Shown here in pieces: positions 1 to 8,627 of a DNA stretch of 20,874 nucleotides (within the stretch, counting starts at the first letter, position 1; every line of letters starts with the position of its first letter). Both the position numbers and the translations under genes were made by a program. The notes under the pieces were generated by a model that was not told the origin of the DNA, did not search any database, and saw only the letters and a program-made list of their open reading frames with translations. The DNA is from Gymnopilus junonius (lineage: Eukaryota; Basidiomycota; Agaricomycetes; Agaricales; Galerinaceae): contig JADNYJ010000553.1 of assembly GCA_015501075.1 (NCBI GenBank), positions 1 to 20,874 on the forward strand, in the 5' to 3' direction.

Positions 1-3000
1 CCATCCATTGTCAGACAAGTATTGCATGAATTTCTTATCCTCGTCTGCTAGGTCAACACCTGTCATATCCGGAATAAAAAAATATGTGACAAGAATTCCT
101 GCTATCCCACAGATTGCTGTAAGGTATGTGAGTCTGGGAAAGAATCTTAGAAAACGCTGTCTTTGAGTCTTACCTGCAATAATGAAGGTCCACCTTACAG
201 AGCAACGAAAAATCAGAAACCAAGGGAATGAACCATAAATTTTTTCGCGTACTTTTTTCCAAGATGCAACTGTATTGGAGTAAATGCTTGAGTGCCAACT
301 GCAGCACCAGCTTTACCGATGGCCGCCGATATCCCGTAACACGTGCCTCTGAGAGCTGTCATTAGACATTGGTGCGAAAGGGATCCAGAGATCCAAGATT
401 TCGTACCGGATAGGCGTAGGATATGACCTATTCAAACGAAGAGCTGTATATGTCTTGATCGAAGGACAGTTATGATCAATAATGCTTACTCTGCGCTCAC
501 AAGACCAAGCATATCACCGGGACCCTGGAAAATATATAAAAACGATGAAGATGACAACGATACCATTCTCCATACCATGTTTCCAAACGATTGCATGAGT
601 CCATAACTACAGTCAAGGAGAATTAGTGGGATGCGTGCGTTTCATAATGAATTTTGTGGATTACAATATAACAAACAGTGGTATTATCTTGGTGATTTTG
701 TCGTAGCTGAGGCCGATAATTAAGCCTAAGGTATACTTTGGTTTAATGCCACTTTCTCTGTAATCAATTATCCTCACCGAAAATAAGGTAACCACTGAAG
801 CCAAGCATCATCTATGCGAAGCTAGCCATTAATTAATTCGTCACAAACATCTCTTAAACTTACCGTATTCCGTCGACCAAATGGGTTGCAGAGGAGAGCC
901 CCAACAAAAACACCAGGTAATGCAATGGCGCCCAAGAGCAGCTGGAATTCGGCCGTCCTCTTGATATTACCATCGTGGATTATACTAGAGATGATTGTAC
1001 CAGAAAATACTCCATTCGGAAAAGTGACAAAGTCATATAAAAACCTAAAATGGACGATAAAATAAAAATTTCTGACATTGACGATAGGAACAAAACCAAC
1101 CAAGCACCGCAAGTTCCTATCATGGCCCTCCAGTACCGCTTCATTACAAGCCAATATGGGACCCGTTCTATAAGAGTTATCGTGACATCAATTCAGCTAT
1201 CAGTCGTTGGTCGTCTTGCTCACTTTTAATTGCACCATTTCGATACAGCTCTGACGTCAACATTCGTAGACGGAAATAGAAAACAGTTAACGGCAATGCA
1301 ATGCCAACTCCAAAACAAACTCTCCAAACAGTTTGGAGATGTGCTTCTCCTGCAGCCGACAAGACAATAAGGAACACGGCTACGGCCAGCGGACCTCCGA
1401 ACTTTGCATGGAAGTGAACTGAATTGATTCCAACCTTTGAAGAGTAACATGTATGCTTACGCTGAGTACAAAGTTAGTGACCATGATGAATACTAATGGA
1501 ATGGACTGGTAAGCATGGTAGTGTACGAGTGAAGGGGAATAAGAACCTGGACCCCTATTCTTGAGCATCTTCTCATTGGCAGACTCTGAAGCACTGGTCG
1601 ACGACGCCGGATACTCCCCGCCAACTCCCTGCACGCATTGTGAAAATTGTTTAAGAGCAAGAAACCCTAGAGTCCTAGACTTACAACGCCAGTCAAACCT
1701 CTTGTAGAGAAGTTAATACTCGTTGCCTGTTATAATAAAAATAGGCCTTACCTAGCGAAGGTCAAGAACCAGAACAATCCAGCAGCGCTACCGTGTGCCC
1801 CATGGGCAGCAGTTGCGAGAATAGCTCCAACGACAATGAGACCTGTTGTCAGAACAAGTGCAGCTTTCCTCCCTATTCTGTCACAAACAAGGCCGACAAT
1901 GATTTGCCCAATTATGGCCCCTGTATCTATTGAATGAAGAGAACTTTATCAAGATAAAAGATATTTCGTTACCGACAAGAAGGGAGTTGGATACTCGAGT
2001 AGAGACGTCGGCCGTGTATTGCTTAGGATAGAGTTGTTTGAACACCACCTATGCGGTATTGGGAGAAAAGGATGTGCACATTGCACGATGTACCAGAGAT
2101 GATATCTTAAAGTGACGGCAAAAAGTATTGCGGGTACCTGTTGCGCAATACCGGTATGGTAAAACATCTGGAGTAAAAATATATTTAAGAACTACATCGA
2201 TATAGATCAGTTCCACAAATTGAAAGAACTAAAATATTCAGATACTGCATAGGTACAGGGGAAATAGTGCGAAAAATATTACCTGCCATCAACTGAATTT
2301 TATGGAATATGGCTGAAAATGGGTCAGTGGATAGATATTTCCTACTCTAATAACATTCAAGTGAGATCAAAGGCAGGGCTTTTGTCATTCAAGAGATATT
2401 CAGTGATGAAGATGGCTAAAATAGGCAGTTTTGCCTTATTATGGCCATATTTAGGGCAAAGTTGTTACATTGTGAGCCGAAAATCTTCTTATCCTATGAA
2501 CGGTTTTTTATCATTTAAAGTATTCTATGATCAGGTGAAGGAGTAGTATCTTGGGTGATTTTCTTAACTATATTACTGGCTTTCTTAGTAGTCCTGAAAT
2601 TTGCAACTTTCTGGTATCCTCTCTCAGAATGTCAATTTATTCTGCAGGAGTTCAAACATTTGTGGGTGTCATAAGAAGAGGTATCTGTGAACACAAGGCC
2701 CTATATCAATAAAATCTAATAACTTATTCCTGTCATTTTTAAGAAATCCCCAACCCGCAATATTATTTGCCGGCACTTTACATTGGCCATTGTCATAAGA
2801 TTATTCTGGTCTATAGACGCCTAAGTCGGCTTTAAGTTGTTGTTCATATATACGGACTCACATCCATCGCTGATTAGACCAAAAGCCGCTGCTGCGATGG
2901 TGAAGTAGGGGCTCAACTGCTGCATTCTCGACAGAGTCTTTGTCGCAGACCTAGAGCCATACAGGACGGGTTCAAGGTCCACTTCATCACAACGTTTCTC

Positions 3001-3030
3001 TAAATTCTTAGAGGCCGTATTTGTGTCCAT
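1..3030 (-). CDS. GIT1-like MFS transporter (glycerophosphodiester/phosphate type), C-terminal end cut by window edge
   Basis: A major facilitator of the fungal GIT1-like group, which imports glycerophosphoinositol/glycerophosphocholine or phosphate at the plasma membrane with protons. The ATG at 3030-3028 opens a cytosolic N-terminus, then a first helix ending in ISDG that splices (intron 2811-2861) to YQNNLMTMAN in a 29-nt exon (2782-2810). After a 733-nt intron (2049-2781) come VVFKQLYPKQYT, the MFS loop DRIGRK (about 1880), RGLTGVGVGGEYPASSTSAS (1685-1600), FGGPLAV, VWRVCFGVGIALPLTVFYF, KRVPYWLV, WFLYDFVTFPNGVFSG, LLLGAIALPGVFVGALLCNP, GLMQSFGNM, GPGDMLGLVSAE, GTCYGISAAIGKAGAAVGTQ and AICGIAGILVTYFFIPDMTG. 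About 18 exons are visible, several under 35 nt, and no frame breaks. The last few residues and the stop lie before position 1. The family call is firm; the substrate is inferred. Confidence 0.88.
2049..2781 (-). other. Unusually long intron of the GIT1-like gene
   Basis: This intron joins TMAN to VVFK in phase 0, with donor GTAAAG (2781 downward) and acceptor GCATAG (2054-2049). At 733 nt it is roughly 13 times longer than its neighbours (45-75 nt). Flanking exons match the family without a gap, so all of it is non-coding. It is AT-rich and holds a 75-codon plus-strand ORF (2319-2546) with no recognisable protein character. Its extra length is probably an insertion; see the inverted-repeat entry. 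Confidence 0.75.
2126..2762. mobile_element. Candidate MITE-like insertion bounded by short inverted repeats
   Basis: TATTGCGGGT at 2126-2135 is exactly inverted as ACCCGCAATA at 2753-2762, inside the 733-nt intron. If the outer TA pair (2126-2127, 2761-2762) is a target duplication, the element is about 633 bp with 8-bp terminal repeats, as in small Tc1/mariner-type MITEs. Removing it would leave an intron of about 100 nt. There is no transposase. A further CGCAATA at 2144-2150 pairs with 2126-2132 as a 7-bp stem. Ten-base inverted repeats can arise by chance, so this is tentative. Confidence 0.3.
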
Positions 3031-3691
3031 AGTGAGGACAGGGATTGGCAAAGGTCAAACTGAGCATACCCACTGGCCAACCTTTATATACTCTGCTCTC
3101 CTGCAGATGTGCAATAAAAATAAAGCACACGTGCGTCGGGATATGGAGAATTACTGTGGTGTCCAGAGGCTTAAAATAGAGTAATAGCACAAGGTAGATC
3201 AAAGCATGAGGCGTTGTTCGGAGTCTTCAGTGTCGAGACTGACACCCCTGTGAGCGAGATATAGCAACCTGAAAGGACGGACGTCGTCCAGGCTCAATCT
3301 AATTCAAGCGGTAATCGTCCTAGAGTGCTTACAATTGTAACTTGAAACTCTCTTAGCACTATATCGCCTTCAACATCCCAGCCAGCCTGCATTGCATAGG
3401 TATATTGGACCAAGAGAAGGTGGAATTTGAACGATTTGGTGGCCCCAAAGCCATATGAAAAGCTTCTTATGCGTCACGCATTAAAATATGGGCCAAGAGG
3501 GGCTCGAGTGTAAGGCGCCGATACCAGTTTTCCAAAGGACTTGATCCACATCGTTATACAGGTGTAACATAAAGACAGAACGAGCTTGAAAATATAATAA
3601 GCACAAATAAAGAATGTGGAATGGAACTCCGACGCCAAAAAATGATGACCAGACTCATTTTAACTTTCAAGTACACTTTCTTGGGCCCAAA
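3031..3691. other. Divergent intergenic region between the transporter and eIF3b
   Basis: About 660 bp separate the two start codons. The left end carries the transporter promoter. The right end should hold the eIF3b promoter and 5' leader, but I see no clear TATA box there. An ATG at 3614 is in frame with the eIF3b start without an intervening stop. Short ORFs here show no protein-like conservation and I find no RNA gene or repeat. Confidence 0.6.
3083..3133 (-). promoter_or_regulatory. Probable promoter of the GIT1-like gene: TATATAAA box and CACGTG site
   Basis: Read on the minus strand, TATATAAA lies at 3090-3083, about 53 bp before the ATG, a workable TATA-box distance. A palindromic CACGTG lies at 3128-3133, about 38 bp further upstream. 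CACGTG is the core site of Pho4-type bHLH factors, which control phosphate and GIT1-type genes in yeasts. The match is short and regulation is inferred. Confidence 0.4.
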
Positions 3692-6282
3692 ATGCCAAGC
3701 ACTACACCTCAGAACGATGAGAACATCGACTATACAGACATCGAAAACAAGTTGAGTTTTCTGGGCGATTTGCCTTTATTGCATGGTCTGACTCTATCTT
3801 AGATATCAAGTCCAATATGACACAGGATTTGATAATATCTTGGTCGTGGATGGTGTACCCGTTATCGACGAATCCAAGCGGGAAAGGTTACTGGCAAAAG
3901 TGACCAAGGAGTTTTCGAAGAAAGGCGTTGTTATAAAGGTTGAAGACATATTCATGCCCTGGGATGATACATCAGGCAAAAGTAAAGGGTGATTAAATGA
4001 CTTCATTTCGTCTGTCATACTCTTATTCAAAATCTCGAAGATATATGTTCGTTGAATTCCGAAATGCAGACGATGCTAATCTCGCTCTGGCGACTCTCCA
4101 CAACCACCCGTTCGACGCGAAACATACTTTTCGCCTCAATCATTTTACTGACGTTGAAAGATTCGCAGAATTGGATGAAACCTATAATGAACCTAAGTTG
4201 GAAGAATACACACCAAGGGTATATTCTTTCTTTATCTCAGCATCGAACAACTCATAGAGAAGGTCGGCATTAGGAACACCTTCGAGCATGGCTCGCTGAT
4301 CCGCAAGGTCGCGATCAATATGTTACATATAGAGGTGACGAGGTCCTGATAAATTGGCACGGGAAGCCTTCACAGTCTGAGGTTGCGCATAAACCAGTTG
4401 GTCACCTTTTTCTGTCTGTTTATGATCGTCTTCTGACATCTAGAAGGATTGGAAGGATTTCCTTTACGTGGCTTGGTCGCCTTTAGGAACATATATTGCG
4501 ACTCTTCACCGGCAGGGCGTCCGACTTTGGGGTGGACCATCCTGGAAACCTCAGCAGCGATTTGCTCATCCTTTGGTGAAACTGATTGATTTTTCGCCTT
4601 GCGAAAGATATTTGGTAACCTGGTCCAACGAGCCTATCGTTGTCCCTGAGGGAGCCGTCCAAGGCCCTCAGTACTTCTCCCCAGATGACGAAGGGAACAA
4701 CCTCGCTGTATGGGATATCAAGTCAGGTGACCTTTTACGAACTTTCTCAACATATAACGAAGGCGAGACCCCGTCAAGCAAAAAGCAGATGCAATGGCCT
4801 GCACTTAAATGGAGTCCTGATGACAAATTTGTTGCCCGAATCACTCCCGGCCAGATGATCAGCGTCTATGAACTTCCCAGCATGTATCTTCATGGGAAAA
4901 AGAGTCTGAAGATTGAGGGCGTCGTCGACTTTGAATGGTGCCCCTAGGTGACAAGGACAGAGAGGAAACTGGCTCCAGCGGAAAACCCGCCAAAAAGGCT
5001 CGAGAAAACATGTTGGTATACTGGACACCTGAAGTAGCAAACCAGCCCGCCCGAGTGACGCTGTTGTCATTCCCAAGCCGCACCATCCTAAGGCAAAAAA
5101 ATCTTTTCAATGTCACGGAGGTGATTATTTCTTGAATATTCCTTTGATATATACTCATTTCCGCAGTGTAAACTATACTGGCAAAGCCAAGGTGATTTCC
5201 TGTGCGTCAAAGTAGACCGGCACACAAAAACGAAAAAGTCAATTTTCTGTAATTTGGAAATTTTTCGAATGCGTGAAAAGGATTATCCCGTGGAGGTTGT
5301 TGAACTCAAGGGTACGTGCCATTCTATCGTCGCCGTATTACCATAACTCAGAAACGTGTTTTACGATAGATACTGTTTTGGATTTCTCCTGGGAACCCAA
5401 GGGCGAGCGATTTGCCATCGTTTCCAGTAATGATCCCAACCTCGGCAACCCTGGCCCTGGTGTAACTATCAAGACTGATGTTAGCTTTTACCAACTCGAT
5501 CGTGCTAAGAACGATTTCCGATTACTTCGTATGTACTTTCTTATCTCTGGTTTACAACCTCCAACACGTTATAGGCACACTGCCCTCGAGGACGAGTAAT
5601 GCTATCAGGTGGTCCCCACGTGGACGACATGTCGTTCTTGCGACTGTTGGATCGTCGACCAAATCTGAGCTAGAATTCTGGGACCTCGATTTCAATTCAG
5701 ACGACAGAAAAGAGGGTCAGACAGAGTGGGGAAGTGGCATCCAACTGCTTGGCACGGCAGACCATTATGGAGTCACAGACGTTGAGTGGGATCCCAGTGG
5801 TAGATACCTTGCCACTAGTGCCAGCGCCTGGACTCACACGGTGAGTGCTTGTCTTCATTCCAATTTCTGGTCAATGAAACTGAGGCTGAATGCCACTAGC
5901 TCGAGAATGGATACGCAATATGGATTTCCGAGGCCAAGAGATTATCAAGCACATCCAAGATCGATTCAAGCAATTCATCTGGCGCCCGCGACCTCCCACC
6001 CTTTTGGCTAAGGAAAAGCAGAAAACAATTCGGAAAAATCTTCGCGAATACAGCCGTGCATTTGATGAAGAAGATGCTGCCGAGGAGAGTAACGTTAGCG
6101 CGGAACTTACTGCACTGCGTAAGAGGCTTGTTGACGAGTGGAACGCGTGGCGTCTTCTTCGCAAGAAGGAGCTCGGGGAAGAGCGAAATCAAAAATATAG
6201 CGGACAGGAGGAGGTTAAGGAAGAAATTGAAGTATGGATCGACGAAGTCATTGAGCAGATTGAGGAGGTTATTGTAGAGTAA
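3692..6282 (+). CDS. PRT1: Eukaryotic translation initiation factor 3 subunit b (eIF3b/Prt1), nine exons, two apparent frameshifts
   Basis: Scaffold subunit of the eIF3 complex on the 40S ribosome. Exons: 3692-3750, 3803-3988, 4041-4218, 4274-4396, 4444-5120, 5167-5311, 5370-5528, 5575-5840, 5900-6282. After two one-base corrections they total 726 codons, normal for the family. An N-terminal RRM covers about residues 24-110 ([40 protein letters not shown]). The beta-propeller follows ([96 protein letters not shown]). The C-terminal helix ([20 protein letters not shown], ending [16 protein letters not shown]) binds eIF3i/eIF3g in known structures. Breaks: one C missing in the run at 4941-4944, one G missing at 5922-5923. 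The ATG at 3692 gives the usual [10 protein letters not shown] start; in-frame ATG 3614 is an alternative. Confidence 0.95.
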
Positions 6283-6429
6283 ATATCTTGTTTCCAACCT
6301 GACTGATGTATCCTGACTTGCTATTTTATGATTTCAATTCAATACGTGTGAAAAAAGGCAGTTCAGACAAGACCGGCTGCGCACCTTTGTGAATAGCCGA
6401 TTATTCCCGATAGATGGTCTGGGAATCTT

Positions 6430-6438
6430 ATCAGATAA
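6430..6438 (+). promoter_or_regulatory. Iron-responsive GATA-factor operator ATCAGATAA in the hapX promoter
   Basis: ATCAGATAA sits about 90 bp before the hapX start, inside the 245-bp gap after eIF3b, within the near-palindrome CTTATCAGATAAG (6427-6439). It matches exactly the ATCWGATAA consensus of the fungal iron-sensing GATA repressors (Urbs1, SreA, Fep1, Sfu1). I saw no other full match when scanning GATAA motifs in the window. Repression of hapX by such a factor during iron sufficiency is established in Aspergillus; its operation here is inferred. Confidence 0.6.
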
Positions 6439-6527
6439 GCAACTACGGACCTTCTCATTTATCTTCCTTGCCCTCATTCCACCACCTCCGTCCAGTTTCA
6501 CCTCTACTTCGCACAGCTGTGCCTTCA

Positions 6528-8223
6528 ATGACCTCGATCAGTTCTTCATCGACGACCACATTGTGGGCTACTGGTATGTTTAAACAGTTCCGTAACACCA
6601 TTTGAGTCTGAAGAAAGCTACCACAAGCTTCGAAGGAATGGGTCATCCAGCCCAAGCCCAAGCCCGGTCGGAAGCCGAAGAAGGATGTAGCGTCCCCTTC
6701 CAAGACGGAAACTGAGGTATTTGGCTTAACTTCTTTATTTTTCATTCGACACTGAGCTTTTCATATGTAGGCTGAGGGAAAAGGTCGGCGAATCCAAAAC
6801 AGGTACTGACTCTCCTTATACTCGTCTATCACGCCAATATAGCTTTGTGTAGGGCCGCCCAAAGGGCATTTCGTGAGCGGAAGCAATCTCAGCTCTCGGA
6901 ACTTCAGGCCCGAATCCAGCTGTATGAGCAAGGAGAGATCGAAAGAAATGTTGCTTTACAGAACATCGCCAAACGCCTAAAGGAAGAAAATGAAAGATTA
7001 CGGCAAGAAAATCAGGCATTGCACGCCAGGATACTTCAAATGCAACACCAATCAAATACTACTCAGGCGGCTAATCAATGCATTTCTCCTGGCGCGGATG
7101 GCGCGGACAAGAAACGCTGGAGAGACGAATCACCTAGCAACCTATCAGTGCAGTCATCAACACACAAGAGGCAACGAAGGGATTCAAATTCTACATGCCC
7201 ACCCCTGGTGGTTCCTTCTGCCCTTCATTTGCCTTCTCCGTCTTCTACGATTGTTTCCACACCAGAGCCCATTGATACACCACACTCACCCTTTGATTCG
7301 ATTTCCTACGACCTCAGCAGGAAATAAATACAAGTAATCTGAACCGATTTAATGACCTTTCGGCGGAGGCAAAAAATACGATGGGCACCTTGCCTACGTT
7401 CCCTTCTTTTGGTTGTGGATTTTGCGATGAGAGGACTATTTGTGTCTGCCATGAAATCGCAGTTCAGCACGTGGCTGAAAACGCTGAACTCAAAGCAAAT
7501 ACTTTCACCGAAACACTTGTCGACCAGGGCAATAACACGATTATACATTCGCCTGTGCAAGTTGCACGGCCTTCGATCCTGGACAACTTGCCAGAATATC
7601 AGCCTCCGGTTGCACTTCGTAGGCGCTCTAGTGGTGTTCTGGTTAATTCAGTGTTTCCTGTGGAAGCAGGTGGTACAAACGGCACACTAGATGCAAATTG
7701 CTCTGGTGATCCTTCAAATTGCCCTCGCCTGCGGCGATGACCCTTTCGGAAAGGGCGTTCTGTTCGGCCATTGAAAAGTCCACCTCAGAACAGCTAGCCT
7801 GTGGCAATTGCCCGCAGATGCAAATCAGTTCATCCGATAGGCATTGCTGCCGTGTCGATGGGTCTGGCTGTGCAGATTGCCCGTCTTCTTTATCCTCTGA
7901 GCATGCTGACCTTATGCCCACAAATGATGCATGGAGACAGCTCAAAGCCCATCCAAACGTCGAATTTGGCAGATCTTTCGCTTCTTGCAGAAGTTGTTTC
8001 TAGCCGATCCAAGTGTTCAGGGCCTCGACTAATGGCATCCCAGCACCGCAGAATGTCAGAGTAGGTCGTGTCTCCAATGGTCCACGACGCGAGGGCGCGT
8101 CATCTCCACCAAAATTAGTCCCCCCAAGAGGTATTGCTGGAATGTGGCCGCAGAAGATTACGACAGGTTCATGCCGACGGCGTACGGGAAGCTCTACGTT
8201 TGCTTGACGCGAAATTTTCATGA
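6528..8223 (+). CDS. hapX: HapX bZIP iron regulator, reading frame broken several times in its C-terminal half
   Basis: HapX binds the CCAAT complex and controls iron homeostasis; its cysteine-rich regions sense iron through [2Fe-2S] ligation in Aspergillus. Exons 6528-6573, 6628-6716, 6771-6802 and 6853 onward read cleanly: the Hap4-like CCAAT-complex motif KEWVIQPKPKPGRKP (residues 18-32), then the basic region NRAAQRAFRERKQSQL and the EIERNVALQNIAKRLKEENE coiled coil. Downstream, conserved blocks lie in different frames: GCGFCDERTICVCHE (about 7411), CSGDPSNCP then CGDDPFGK (7699-7752), FCSAIEKSTSEQLACGNCPQ, NDAWRQLKAHPNVEF then ADLSLLAEVVSSRSKCSGPR (7920-8030), PQNVRVGRVSNGPRREG and QEVLLECGRRRLRQVHADGV, ending ALRLLDAKFS before TGA 8221. 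One-base shifts near 7320 (or an intron 7208-7320), 7725, 7753, 7974, 8032 and 8122 join them; the corrected length is 512 codons. A product read as written stops at 7740. Confidence 0.9.
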
Positions 8224-8627
8224 CCACCTGGTGCCTCAGAACTCTATTTGTAGCAAATTCAATCGTAGCATCTTTTATATTGAAGTTTAATTCAGCAAAC
8301 TTGGGCCATTGATTTGAAGCATGCACGTGCATGTGAACCTAAAACCATATATAGAAAACCTTGTCATAGGGAGTGGATAAATTTTGCAAGTAAGAGCAGT
8401 TCCGAAAACTGGGGAAAGGAAGCGCAGAGACATCCAGGCGTAAATTCTCAGTGTACGTTACCATTCCTGACATAAAATCACGACTTCATGCGCTCATACC
8501 CCTGTGGAAAGCTGGCGATAATTCGAGGTTACTTACATTGTATAAAGGAGCTTTGAAAGATATCGTAAGATTGCGGATCAGGTATCATACATGAGTCTCC
8601 ACGACTAGAATTTTCACCGACTCCTGT
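8224..8627. other. Convergent gap between hapX and the PPR gene
   Basis: Both genes end here, so about 400 bp hold two 3' UTRs. The only structure I see is the 14-bp perfect palindrome at 8320-8333. The minus-strand ORF 8000-8332 lies mostly opposite the hapX 3' end and has no recognisable domain. Confidence 0.5.

Noticed and set aside
1949..2167. Minus-strand ORF beginning MFYHTGIAQQ, first read as a transporter exon
   Set aside because: The exon 2782-2810 (TMAN) joins directly to VVFK at 2048, so MFYHTGIAQQ lies in the intron; the rest is a shadow frame.
2319..2546. 75-codon plus-strand ORF inside the long transporter intron
   Set aside because: No recognisable domain and no upstream signals; length is within chance for AT-rich intronic sequence.
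5896..6297. 133-codon antisense ORF opposite the eIF3b C-terminus
   Set aside because: Shadow of a strongly conserved coding exon; no domain of its own.
7208..7320. Intron in hapX explaining the first frame change
   Set aside because: Frame-compatible, but the donor is weak and 113 nt is long for this gene; kept only as an alternative to a one-base shift near 7320.
8000..8332. 110-codon minus-strand ORF after hapX
   Set aside because: Mostly antisense to the hapX C-terminal blocks, which are clearly family-like on the plus strand.
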